The position numbers were made by a program, and so were the translations under genes. A DNA stretch of 64,000 nucleotides from Selaginella moellendorffii (taxonomy: Eukaryota > Streptophyta > Lycopodiopsida > Selaginellales > Selaginellaceae). The notes under the pieces are model-generated. The model had not been told where the DNA came from. It saw nothing but the letters and a program-made list of their open reading frames with translations, and did no database searches. Where the stretch lies: assembly GCF_000143415.4 (NCBI RefSeq), contig NW_003314327.1, forward strand, positions 87,116 through 151,115, read 5' to 3'. How positions within the stretch are numbered: position 1 is the stretch's first letter; every line of letters begins with the position of its first letter. Shown here one piece after another: positions 33,037 through 44,779 of this stretch.

Positions 33037-33702
33037 TCCCTTCAATCGTCAGAGTGCTGTTACTGCTGCTGCTGCACGAAGAAGCAGAAGAGGAAGAAGA
33101 AGAAAACGGTGATACGGCGGATGATCCATAGTGAAAGAAGAAAAAGTGGTACCTCCGAGCTAAGGATTCTTCGTTTTGTATAAGTTTGCTCGGACAGCTT
33201 CTCTGTTTACGTCATGCGAGGAAACGGTTGATGGCGGGCTGGGCCATGTTCCCATGTGTATGGCAGCTGGCACTCTCTTTCATATCCCTGGCGGTTGGAT
33301 CATCCTGCTGACAGCCTCTTTGGACGGGTTCGCCCCAACAGCGCGAGCATATGCTTGACAGCTTTCGAGACTCCTGTTCCTGCAAAGAACAGCTTAAAAG
33401 CAGGATCATAAAAACACACTATTGATTCCCTCTGAGCTTTCCGATTTGACACACAACAGCACACAAGTTCTTTACTACCAATCCGTTGTAAACTAACCAA
33501 CCGACGATATAGACATGACCGGAACCTGGTGAAGGAGAGCTGCTGCCTGGACGAAGAAAAAAGTTTTCAGCCACCATTTTCCTGGAACCCGAGATTATAA
33601 ACGAGTCAGTCCACTATCAAGAAAAGCGATTCTGGTTACCAACCATCTCGTAGTCGTGAAGAAGATTAACCTGGTGTTTTGGATCGTCACCGCAATATGT
33701 TG

Positions 33703-36420
33703 CTATGTATCCGCCTCGCTTCCAGCTTCTTGAGTCCTGTTGTTCCTCTGTCGCAAGCCACCGTTGTCGTCCTCGGCGCCACCCGTCCCTACAGTGGTTG
33801 TCGTCCCTGCTGGCTCCGGTTCAGGCTCCCTGAAGTCCCGGAATATGGGAAGGAAGGAAACCAATGCCGTTGACGGGCTCCCTAAGGTCCACGGAAACAC
33901 GGAACCGAATGCTGTGATGGGAGCAGCCTGAATGATAGGAGCATTAGCCGCTGGGGTTGGAGGGCCCTCGGCTTGAGTGTTCTCCACAGAAGCATCTGGC
34001 ACGCCAACAGTAGAATCTAGACTATCCGTCATTCTGTCCGAAGGAATCTGGGCTGCGTTGGAAGTTCTCGAGCTGTTGGAAGACTGCAACCCGCCTACTT
34101 CGAAAGTTCCAGTCATAAATCCTAAGGAAGTCCTAGAGCCATTGTTCCCTTCTACTCTTTGTTCTGCAGATCTTGGCGGGTTGACAGGGTTTAGCCGCGT
34201 CACTTGCACAGCTGAAGTCAGTATTGCCGACGACGTTACATGTAACCCCTGCTGCTGAAGTAGCTCCCTTCTACGTAGATATACTTGTAATGCAGGTATC
34301 TGCTGACAGGCCCCATCGAATCGTAAGAAGCAGCAGGCATGTCAATGTCTTACCTCAAAACGATTCCAAAAAAATAAAACCAGGTGCTGCATGAATCCCG
34401 CAGTTGCTGAAAACGCGAGATAAGAGAATCCTGAAAAAGGAGACAAGTTCAGCAATGTGCTAAAGTGAGTTTGCAATCATACCGTATGTATAAGAGAAGA
34501 AGTAGATGTGAAACACCATGAAGTAGAGAAAGAAAAATCGAGGAAAATACTGCATTGAGATTCTGGTTCTGACACTGCAATCACCATATTAAGGTCAATA
34601 ATCAAAATGCAAATGGAAGAAACTTGCCTGATCATTGTAAAGAGTTCGCATAGCCACACCAAAGTCAAAACCATGAAAGCTAAGAGCTGATCGTCGAAAA
34701 ACTCAAATAGAAAAAACAAAATACCGATCATAATCTGTAAATACAAGGGAGCATTAAAACAAATGAATGAAGCGTTCGATGTTCATACTTACAGGCACAA
34801 AAACTAGTGACTCAAACACATGGATAAAGATAAGATGGAAGGTAGGAAGACGATGTCGTGCGTGATGCTGCAGTTGGACTGTCAAGCAGGGAAAGAAGGT
34901 TTAGCACAGAACACAATTTCAAGAAAAACCAGACCTGTGAATTTCAGCATTCGAGCTTGCGTTTCTCTGAGGGTGAACGAAACAGACATTGTTGTGGTGA
35001 AAAACACAAATAACGACATTATCAGCACCCCGAACTTGAAAACAACATAATCTACAAAAACTATGTGAGTACAGCACAAACGCATGAAGGAAAGCTTACC
35101 TTCAACTCCATGAGATACTCCACTCGACTCCTGTAGATAATTGAGGTTGTAGAGCTCCTTTGTCTGAAAGTTATAGAGATATCCTACAGTGCACGATTCA
35201 GCCTTACACGCTTCGAGAATAAATTCGAGTGTAATTCCAACCTTTGTCCCGAGCAGTTAAGAGGCTGTTCATTAGAATTGTGTCGTATCCGACGAAATTG
35301 TCAATAAGAAAACGCTGCCATCTGCTGACAAACAGATAAGTCAATAAACATAAGAAGGCTCTTTAAGCACCTGTTGCCAAAACAAGCATTTTGAGCACAA
35401 ATGCTTACGTTGACCGTTCGGATTTCATGCTGGACCTTTGCGACTTCTGAAAGAATCAAATAACCCTTCAAGCCGAGAGGGCTGATATTATTCTCTCATC
35501 TCATGCAATTTTCAACCGAAACGAAAAAGACGTATACCTTTTCGACGCTGTACAAGTACATTGGATCATGGATTTTGCCTTGCTTATCTGCCCGGTCTAC
35601 TGTATTTCAACATGAGAACCAACAAGAAACATTTCTCTGGCTTACCAATCAAGGAATCCTTCCAGGCAACGGCACGTCGATCGCCCTTCAGCGTGGCGGC
35701 AAACGATTCCCAGCCCGCGATCCTCTAAAATGTGCATCTTAGGGACAAATCGTTCAGATAAGATAGCCTTACCCAAACTTGCGCAAAAGTTCTCATACTT
35801 TGCTCCATGTTCTTAAGGAAGCTACTCCATTTACTCAAATAGTGTAGGAGAGTCGTGCCGGCAACATTAGCTCGGAACGCTTCATCTCCGCCAGAAACAT
35901 CCTCAGAAGCGGTCTCACCATCATCCTCACCTTCCGATACCTTCGCTTTGCTCTTAGACCCGGCTTCGTGAAACCAAAACTTCCACCCAGCATTTTGAGC
36001 CGTCTCAGGTTGATCTTGGTGAGTAAGGGGGCTGAACAGGAATTGGTGTTGCTCCTCGAAAGCTCTACTGCTGCCGGTAATCTAGAACCAAAATGACAAA
36101 CAAGATCAAATGAATCACAAGAGTTCCTGCATTTGAGTACCTTCACTTGTATGAGCTGCGCGTCAGAGGCGGCACGAAACTCAGCAGCACAACCGGGCTG
36201 CAAGAAAAAAAAACCAAAATCACCGAGAAGAAAAAAACAGAGAAAAAAGGCAAACCTGGGCCACGAAGTTGACATGCATCACAACGAGCAGCGCCAGCAG
36301 CACTACCGCATTGAAGAGGCAAAGATACTCGAGGACAGTCCGGAACCTGGGAGTGAGAAGCCGCGCAAGCACGCCAGACAGGCGCGCGTGGACTCTCAAG
36401 AATGTCTGCTCCGGATCCAT
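33703..36420 (-). CDS. Membralin-like protein
   Basis: Membralins are multi-pass ER membrane proteins, in animals linked to ER-associated degradation. The minus strand starts MDPEQTFLRVHARLSGVLAR at 36420, followed by the TM segment LEYLCLFNAVVLLALLVVMH and PGCAAEFRAASDAQLIQVKV, as in plant membralin. A charged loop (KAKVSEGEDDGETASEDVSG) and several further hydrophobic exons follow. The long C-terminal tail is Ser/Pro/Thr-rich (NAAQIPSDRMTDSLDSTVGV) and ends with GGLRQRNNRTQEAGSEADT. There are many introns of 45-90 bases. I did not verify every splice site, so a hidden break is possible. Confidence 0.82.
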
Positions 36421-36753
36421 TTCCTCCGGAATTCGGCTCCGCCCTGGCTTCCGCTACCCCATCCTCAAAACCCTAGCTTCGCGCTCGGCTCTTCTCCTGC
36501 GTCGAGCCGCGCACACCGATTCCAACCGCCCTACTTCCCAATCCCTGACCCCATGATCACCCGGCCGCCATCGCCGATTACCTAGCCCGCCACGATCGCC
36601 CGCCGGTGAGCGCCATCGCCGATCATAAGAGAGAGGGAATCTGGGGGATTTATTCTCAGGCGGTACGAAAGCATATTCTGCACGGAAACACCCGTAGGCG
36701 CTACGGAAGGAATATTCTGTACGGCAAACTATATTCTAGCGCTGTGTTGTTCT

Positions 36754-37953
36754 CTAGTATCTTTTGAGCATGGTTCTGGCGACCACGTTTAGAACCGATG
36801 ATAGCAGCAAGTTGATCTTCCCCAGCCCCTTGGAGTACTTGCCAATGCAAACTTTGTAGCTCTCGCGAGTTTTCACCTTGGCCCAGTAGACCATCAGGTG
36901 TGGCCGCGTGTGGATCATCTCCTTCTCCTGCTTCATCAGCTCGATCCTGGCCAGCAGCGGGGAGAACATCACGTCGGCCATGGAGAAGCTCTCCCCGGCC
37001 AAGTAATTGTTGGTGGCGGCCAGCTCCGCCTCGGCGTCCTCGAGGAGGCCGACGAGGTGCTCCCGGTTGGCCTGGATGGCGTCCGTGTCCTTGAGGAGCT
37101 CCTCCAGGGCGTGCATGTCGTGGAGCTTGGCGTGGTACTTGTTGGCCAGGTCGGGGTTCTCGGCCATCCGGGCGATGAGGACCTGGCGCTTGAAGCGGCT
37201 GTGGTATTGGAGGTACTTAGGTGGAGTCGCGCTCAGCGTGAAGAGCTTGGGGTCCCAGGCGTCCACCTTGCGCTGCCACTGGAGGGACTTCTCGCAATCG
37301 AACTTGTCGCCTCCTAGCGCCTTGTCGAACTTGTCAATGTATCTGGAATGAATATTCACGTAAGTTTCTAGCAACAAAGCTATGACCAACTTCAAACGAA
37401 GATCGCTAAAACTAGACCACCACTCAGTTAAAAACCTCAGAAAATCTCTATGGATCATCCCGGAGTTAGAAGTACGTAAGTTTCTAGCAACAAAGCTATG
37501 ACCAAATTTCTTCAAACGAAGATCGCTAAAACTAGACCACCACTCAAAGCAAACTCTAAAAACCACTTGAAAAACTTAAGTGAATGCCTGGAATAGATAC
37601 GGATCATCCCGGAGGTTTCTAGCAACAAAGCTATGACCAAGTTTCTTTAAAGGAAGATCGCTAAAACTAGACCACCACTCAATGAAAATCCAACTCTAAA
37701 ACCACTTAAAAACTTAGAACATCTATCGGAGGAGGAGAACTTACTGGACAATGCCGAGACTCCCTCGAGTAACACGGTTGCCATTGATGAGCACTGGAAT
37801 TCGGCCATTCGGATGCTCGCGGAAGAACTCGGCGTCCAAGTTCCTGGCCTTCAAAGGATTGATGCTGTAATCCCAGTAATCCAGGCCCTTCTCTTCCAGC
37901 GCCATTCGAGCCTGCTGGCTTTGCAGCGACAAGGGATGGTGATAGAACTGCAT
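36754..37953 (-). CDS. TCHQD-class glutathione S-transferase
   Basis: Plant GST class named for similarity to bacterial tetrachlorohydroquinone dehalogenase; substrates in plants are not well known. Exon 1 (37743-37953) starts MQFYHHPLSLQSQQARMALE and ends NGNRVTRGSLGIVQ, the thioredoxin-fold glutathione site. Exon 2 (36754-about 37342) begins YIDKFDKALGG and gives the helical domain: WQRKVDAWDPKLFTLSATPP, VLIARMAENPDLANKYHAKL, YLAGESFSMADVMFSPLLAR and YWAKVKTRESYKVCIGKYSK, ending TMLKRY. The Ser in the PLSLQSQQ stretch is a candidate catalytic residue. The length of about 265 residues fits the class. The single 400-base intron is long for this window and is filled with a tandem repeat. Confidence 0.92.
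37359..37740. repeat. Three-copy tandem repeat inside the TCHQD intron
   Basis: A unit of roughly 115-140 bases occurs three times, starting near 37359, 37474 and 37613. Shared phrases are gtttctagcaacaaagctat, gaagatcgctaaaactagac and cggatcatcccggag. Copies differ by small indels and substitutions. The first two copies begin with a duplicated acgtaag that resembles a splice donor on the plus strand but is on the wrong strand for this gene. Confidence 0.9.
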
Positions 37954-38509
37954 TCTTGCTCCGTCGCACGATCACTAGATCACACCATCGCGCCCTTCCC
38001 TGCTCTTGAAAACCTCGATGGAGGTCAGCCATGATCATGATCGCCAGCACCAGCGCCGGCGGCAGCGGCATCTAGAAATTTCCTCATCCATCCCCTTCCA
38101 GAGGCACTAATCCACGAAATTTCGAGCTCGAGCTCGGATTCTCGGACGCCGCGACCGATATTTCGCTCGAGCGCGTGAGATCGGCCGGATCGCGGCCGCG
38201 CTCGAGAATCTGGCCGACGAGGACTCACCGTGGATATGCCTCCCAGCAGCGCGGGTCGATCGGCGCCTTGGCCGCGCCCCTCCTCCTCTCTTCACTGGAG
38301 CGAACTGACAAGAATGGGGATGAGAGCCATTCCTTCACAGAGCGACGAGCAATGGGGATCCAACGGCTGCGGCAAAGCCACATCCAACGACTGTGCGCTC
38401 TTTTAACGTTTTCTTTGTTTTTCCTATTGTTTAGTATATTCGCGGGCCTGTTCTATACAGTGTCGAGTGTTCGTGTTCTACCCACACTAGAGTTTCCAGA
38501 AGAGTTGGC

Positions 38510-41500
38510 TCAAAATTCGTAGGACGAAAGGTATGTGGTACCCGCAACGACAGCGGCCCACAGCGGGAATTTTTGCATCAAGACGATCGTTGTCTCGTCT
38601 AGTTTTTGATCCAAAACTCCCAATTCGATCCGGAGAGGAGGGGAGGTTTTCGCCTGGAAAATATATCTGTCAGCAAAGCGAAAAAGATGAAAGTGGTGCT
38701 TACGTCCATCCAGAATTTCCAGGTCTCGCTGCTCTTGCCGCTGAATCGACATACGTAGGATGGGGGACCGCCATTTACGATCTCAGAGCCTGCAAACAAG
38801 TGAGTTTTTTAATTTGAGAAAACGCTAGACTCTCAAGGAAAAGTTACCAGGCAAGCTTTGGTTCGAGAGTGACCAGTTCAGTAACGGGCCAGTGACGTTA
38901 ATCGCAGCGCCCCAGACTTCTTGCAGTGATCTGCAATATATTTTTTGTCGATGATGAAATACAAAACGCGTTTCTTGCTTACCCCAAGTCGAGCTCAAAG
39001 AACAAACGTCGAGTCCCCAGAGTCCCGGGTATCGACTCCGTCAGGAGAAGTTTTGGAAGAGAGGCCTGTGGATATGGAGGCCCAGCGAGTGTTGGAACTT
39101 GAAAGCTGCGAGAGAGCATCAAGGATATGGGATATAGAGCCTGGAAATGCATAAAGTGAGAGTTTGTGCCAGGAAAACAAAACACACAAAGATATACCAG
39201 GAAAGTATTTGCACCAGAATGTTGCGAGAGCGTCGGCTCCGTGGCCAGACTCTCGCGTACAAGTGGTGCATGCTTGAAAACAAAAGTCATTGGATTTGGA
39301 TCCACAGTTGCAAAGTCGTGACTTGCTTCGATGATTGAATCCCCTGCCACGTTTTCGATAAATTAGCCAGATGAAAGATTTCCGAAACAACAAACCTGAT
39401 GTTCTAAAACTATGTTGAAGTATGATGCGCTTTGGAGCTAAAGTGCTGTAAGGAAATGTACCCGACGTTCCAACTGAAACTCCCACGGAAATTGCGAGCA
39501 GCAACCAGATGATCCGGGGTTTAGCAAGTATGTGCGCTAAACCGGGTATAATATGACCCACAGACACCACAACAGCTAAGCCCATTATGAATGCGATGAC
39601 GACGTCCGCCACAAAGAAACCTGAAACAAATGCTCATCACAACATTTATTCCAGAATAATATTACCAAAAGGATCCGGATGAGCTCCAACCATTCCCAGT
39701 TTTTCCACAATAAATTCGACGAAAACAACGACAAAGAAAATGGTGTAAGCCGATGGAAGCAAGCCCGGAAGAATGTACCCGAGCAATGATCTGGAGGAAG
39801 AAAAAAGAGATGTGGTGAGAAACTGGATGAAAACCATGTATGCGTATATCATACCGCAAAGAATGCTGACCAAATCTCTTCTGTAAAAGCTGCAAAACGT
39901 GGATAGCTGGAATCATAAATAACGCCCACCAGCATGGAAAATAGCTGCTCATTGCACCAGAAAGTATCAAGACCTGAGACTTTAGGATCAGTAAAGTGTC
40001 ATCAAAGTTTAAGCTCACGACTTACAGCAGCCTCTAGACCATATAAACCCGTGGCTCCCCAGTGAGACGCAACAATTTTCTCCTGCATGCAGCATTATGG
40101 TGTAAGACAAAACCAAAACTTTTGTGACGTCGTACCTGAGTGGAGTGTGGCCTGGAAGATAAAACGCGAGGCAGTAGCAAACCCGCGACTGAAACTGGTA
40201 CGAAGGTCGCCACTGCTATCAGTGGATTAGCAAACCTATAGAAGTTGTCAGTTGCTAACAACTTGAAAAGAAAATCGTGTGTGTTATACCATGCCATTGC
40301 CGTTGCTGACAAAATTAGTCTCGCTGCTGCTAGCATCACGGGAAAAAGAACTGCCAGAACACATCCTAATCCATGGCGAACCGCACCTACAATTACAGAA
40401 AACAAAAACAAAAAATAGAAAAACGGAGAAAAAGGAAAAGATTAAGCAAAGCTTCCAAACTCTCGCCAAACTGACCATCAAAAATGGCTGAATAAGAGGT
40501 TTTCAGGTCATCGCTAAAGAAATATGGCACTGCAAGTACAATGAGGAGAGGAAGGTAATGCAAGACTTGTGCCGTTTTGCGAGAGTAATGGACCTGCAAG
40601 AGGACAAAGCCAAATCAACTTCATTTCCACAATTTACCGAACCTGCTTACCATAAACTTGCCGAGAATATCAAAATAAACATGACGGTCAGTATTTGATC
40701 CACCGGCTTGAGCTCGTTGATCAGCAGTCTTAAGCTCTGGAGCGCTTGTGAAACCTTTGAGCAGCTCAATAAGGTTCTCTCCTCGTGTCTGGATGGACCC
40801 AGATCTGCAAACTGAAGTTAGCCAAGACCGTCCAAAGTTTTTGAGTCCTTACGCAATAATTTCCGGACGATCATACGCTGTATGGTACACATAACCATTG
40901 AGAAGGAAAACTATGTCCATTCCTGGAATGTCGGCAAAATCTTGTGAGAAAATGCGGTAGTCCGTATCACCAGGTACGAGAGGAAAAACATCCTGGATCA
41001 TCAAAGTTAGCTCTCTCTCTTTTGTGTTCGTTTTATTTACCTGAGCGACGCTGTTCGCTCCAGGAACAACTGCTGACTCCGCGTACACACGAGTTGGCCA
41101 AGTTTCTGGGCCAGATTGAACCACCAAGTCTAGAGTGACACACGAGTCAGGCCTGTAAAACAACTATAAACTTAATCGTACCAGGTCCACTCGCCCCAGT
41201 AGCCTCGACATTGATCACAGCTCCAACAGTTGATCGCCATTTATGAGTCGTAATGAAACCATGAGAGGCCTGAAAAGCTCCCAGCACTATCATGACAGCT
41301 TAAGCAACAAAGATCCGAAATGGACTTGCGGGAGTTGAGTAAATACCAGAAGGAAAACTTCTTCGGCTCCATTGAACAGAAAGATGATTGGCGATGGAGG
41401 TACCCAGCCGGAATCAACAATGTAGCGTAGAACTTCCAGCATGGACGCTGCGACATAGATCTACTTTGTGAAACCACGCGACGTTGCAAAACCAGTGAAG

Positions 41501-42270
41501 ACTTACCAACGCACGAGGCACAGTCTCCAGCACCGGGTGATCCCAAGGGAGAGTCGAAATGGCCGTTCACCAAAACACTGGCTTGATCGTCGGTAGCATT
41601 GTGTGCTGAAACTCTATAAAAGCAAAGCAAAAGCAACATTAAGAAAAAGAGAAGAAAGTTCTTACCTCACAGCAACATTCGTATGATTTCTATACGAGAG
41701 CGCAACGTTGTGCCTCAGAAAATGCATGCTAAAGGATCCACTAACAAGTGATTCATCCAGTTCAAGCCTGAATAGCACACAAGGTAGGCGATAAGCAAGA
41801 AAAACACAAAAGTTTGGTAGAGTTTACCTGACAGATTTGGACCTGTCCTTCAAGGCAGTGATTTCAGCTTTCAGATATTCTGCTGCTCGAGCCAACCCTT
41901 CAGTTCCTTCCTGGATTTGTTTTTACCCACAGAACGTTAAAATAGATCCCAAAGCGGAAAATAGGAAGAAACGAACTTGACGGCCTCCAATTTCGTGAGC
42001 CAATTCCCAGACGTGATCCATCGCTCTTTGCTCCGAGAACTTGTCCAGAGGAGCGCTTCTCGGGAGTGGAGCTAAGTAGCCCTCGTGAACACACCGGGAA
42101 GCAATCCACACAAGCGCAAAGTAGAAGCCGGCGACAAGGAACAAAGCCAGGATCTCAGTAGCAAAAGAGGAGCTGCCGCCATCGCTAGCTCCTGCTGCCA
42201 TGGATTTGGAGAGCTCACCATTGCCAGCAACGCGGCGATCTTGGCTTGGCGGCCGTCGCCGGCGGAGCAT
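38510..42270 (-). CDS. ER metallopeptidase 1-like (ERMP1/FXNA), M28 family
   Basis: Membrane-bound Zn aminopeptidase of the ER, M28 family. The minus strand starts [13 protein letters not shown] at 42270, then a TM anchor ([20 protein letters not shown]). The luminal catalytic domain follows: [17 protein letters not shown] (zinc His and Asp), [20 protein letters not shown] (catalytic Glu pair), [12 protein letters not shown], and [19 protein letters not shown] (final zinc His). Later exons encode a long multi-pass region with several hydrophobic helices and a C-terminal domain ending [19 protein letters not shown] and TTYLSSYEF, with a stop at 38510-38512. About 20 short introns; the protein is about 850 residues or more, matching the family. 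The neighbouring relic near 44 kb is a duplicate of its 5' end. Confidence 0.85.
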
Positions 42271-42516
42271 CCTGCGAGACACAAGAACGCCAAGTGACCT
42301 AAGATAACACAGTGAAGTAATGGCACGTTACTTCAAGACGGACGGTTGCGATTGGACTTGTCATTGTTTGTGCTTCGTTTAAGCTTTTGTGGTCTTTTCT
42401 TTTGGCACTGTATTGGTTTTCGGGTCCTTATATGTCGCATTTTATTTTCCCCTTGTTTTCTGGGTTCGTATTTTTACTGTTTGTTCAAATTTTGTTTGCC
42501 CTAAAGTCTACATTTT

Positions 42517-43372
42517 GCTCTCCTCGAATGAGGTCGATCAAGCCATAGCTGCCGCAGTTTTCGTCCAGGTAAAAGTGATCGCGTTGTTTTCTTGTTTTCT
42601 AGACGATCCAGAGAGATTTAAACTGCCTCTCCGATCCGGATCAAAACATCAGGCGAAAGGAATTGGAGCAGCATCTTGTGACTGAGTCTCGTTCTCCAGC
42701 TATGTGGTATTTTTTCGTTCCTTACCTCTGCAGGTTCTTATTTTTAAGTTTAACTTTTTAGAAGCTAGTGGGTGCATGCAGTGCTGTTACGGATGGGGAT
42801 GTTCTAGCACAACAGGTAGTAAAGTCCTTGCAATTAATGGGGTTTAACAATACTCCGGAGCTTTGGTTGGATCTTATTATGGATTCGATAATCAGCGATC
42901 GGTCTACATGGAAAACTAGAGTGCATGCTTGAGAATGTTCACGAAGGCTTGGTTAATTCAGGTATTATGCAATTTCCTCGTTCGTGTAAGACAACTTAAC
43001 CGTTCAGTTTTGCAAATTTTTGCGAGGGTTATGTCAAACTAATTTGTCTTTTGATGTAGGCGTAGCAGTACGACGAGAGGTGCTTGATTGAGCCCAGCAT
43101 GATGATTAGCATTGCCAGGTTGACAGCTCCAACGTTTAAGCCGGCACCAATGAAAGGAAGCCCGATATCCATAGTCTCTTTGAAAGAAATGTTGATTTTA
43201 TTTTTATAGGTTGTTCTTCGCTGACTTTGATTATCGGTGCAGCTTCAATGTATTCAAGATGATAGCGAACTACATCGGGATGCTGCTTCTTTGATAGAAA
43301 CCGTTGCTGAAGTTACTGGCTACGAGTCATTGGAGCAGTTGTATGCTTGAGGGATGGTGAGGAAACTCGCTA
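42517..43372 (+). pseudogene. Scattered exons of a HEAT-repeat-like protein
   Basis: Plus-strand exon-like pieces bounded by short intron-like gaps read EVDQAIAAAVFVQ, then TIQRDLNCLSDPDQNIRRKE, then AVTDGDVLAQQVVKSLQLMG with NTPELWLDLIMDSIISD, then LQCIQDDSELHRDAASLIET and GYESLEQLYA. The helical, leucine-spaced style with DPDxNxRR suggests HEAT repeats, possibly a dynein-arm assembly factor (HEATR2/DNAAF5 type). That would fit a plant with motile sperm, but this is a weak guess. Stops occur inside or just after several pieces, and long stretches between them are not protein-like, so the locus looks deleted and decayed. Confidence 0.35.
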
Positions 43373-43579
43373 GAAAGACATCGTTTTGATGTATTGAAGA
43401 ACTTTGGCCACTTGGTACTGCGATCAAGCTTACTGTCTTCCTGCAAGCCGGCTCGTATCTAGCGGAGATACTTCCAAATTTTGCGAGCTGTTTAAACAGG
43501 GCCTTGAATCTTGGTGGTGCATTGTCAGTGTTTTAATTCCGGCAAGCAGGAAAGGTTGGAAATTTCAGGAACAGATTTT

Positions 43580-44230
43580 AGATGACCAGGGGATCCCAAG
43601 GGAGAGTCGAAATGGCCGCTCACCAAAACACTGGCTTGATTTTCTGTAGCATTGTGTGCTGAAACTCTACAAAAGCAAAGCAAAAACATAAGAATCTACA
43701 GAGAAGAAACGAAGGCTCTTACCTTACCTCACAGAAACATTCGTATGATTTCTATATGAGAGCGCAACAGAAAATGCATGCTAAAGGATCCGCTAACAAG
43801 TGATTCATCCAGTTCAAGCCTGAGTAGCACACAAGGTAAGCGATATGCAAGAAAGACCTGTCCTTCAAGGCAGTGATTTCAGCTTTCAGACCTTCCTGGA
43901 TTTGTTTTTACCCACAGAACGTTAAAAGCAAGAAAAAGGAAGATACGAACTTGACGGCCTCCAATTTCGTGAGCCAATTCCCAGACGTGATCCATCGCTC
44001 TGTCTTCCGAGAACTTGTTCAGAGGAGTGCTTCTCGGGAGTGGAGCTAAGTAGCCCTCGTGAACACACCGGGAAGCAATCCACACAAGCGCAAAGTAGAA
44101 GCCGGCGACAAGAAACAAAGCCAGGATCTCAGTAGCAAAAGAGGAGCTGCAGCATGGATTTGGAGAGCTCACCATTGCCAGCAACATGGCGATCCTGACT
44201 TGGCGGCCGTCACCGGCGGAGCATTCTGCG
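43580..44230 (-). pseudogene. Broken duplicate of the 5' end of the ER metallopeptidase gene
   Basis: Bases 43580-44230 match 41540-42275 of the metallopeptidase gene in the same orientation, introns included. The copy keeps [39 protein letters not shown] and [11 protein letters not shown]. It lacks about 90 bases through small deletions (for example around the equivalent of 41815-41845 and part of the N-terminal Ser/Gly stretch) and has no start codon in frame. The presence of introns shows duplication at the DNA level. Confidence 0.85.
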
Positions 44231-44473
44231 AGACAAGAACCGCAAGTGACACTGACTTGAACGGGTGATGAACAGGTCGAGTGTGCTGCAAGAAAGGGGC
44301 GCCGGTCATCTCGATTGAATGCCGGGGCACAGGGATGGCGACTCTCATCAGGTTGTTGGACAGCGCTTGGGTGTGTTCTAGCGTCCAACAACACAAAGGA
44401 CGAGTGCTTCCGGTGGCGTAGCTGCATGCGATGGCGTTCTGACTCGAGATATCTGAGCGGAAGGCAAGCACTT

Positions 44474-44773
44474 TTAGTTTTTTAGTAAAACAGAGAGTAC
44501 AATTATCTTATGCAGAAGTTTTCCATCCTCCACTAACAATCCATGAATCTCCATCACTTTTTGGAGTGGGAGAATTACTCCCAACTCCTTTAAGCAGGTC
44601 AATATGCCAAGCATACACTTTGTAGAATTGTCAGAGTTGATGGGCATTCTTAACAGGAACTTTTTCAAAGTTACCTTTCCATTTTGATGGGCATTCTTAA
44701 CAGGAACTTTTTCAAAGTTACCTTTCCATTTTTTCTTGACGTTTCCAAAAAGATTACTAATTGCAGAAAACAA
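44474..44773 (-). other. Short ORF containing a 47-base tandem duplication
   Basis: The phrase starting gatgggcattcttaacagg at 44639 is repeated directly at 44686 (period 47, nearly identical). A minus-strand open frame of 99 residues runs across it (KCMLGILTCLKELGVILPLQ, KVMEIHGLLVEDGKLLHK). The protein is not recognised; it could be a transposon-related remnant at the edge of the AT-rich region. Confidence 0.35.
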
Positions 44774-44779
44774 CCATTC

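Noticed and set aside
33176-33500. Short frames on both strands between the DUF1005 and membralin genes
   Set aside because: Probably the 3' untranslated region of membralin and promoter of DUF1005; sequence is not protein-like in any consistent frame.
36898-37351. Plus-strand frames of 114-139 residues opposite the TCHQD second exon
   Set aside because: Shadows of the GST exon, whose family signature is clear on the minus strand.
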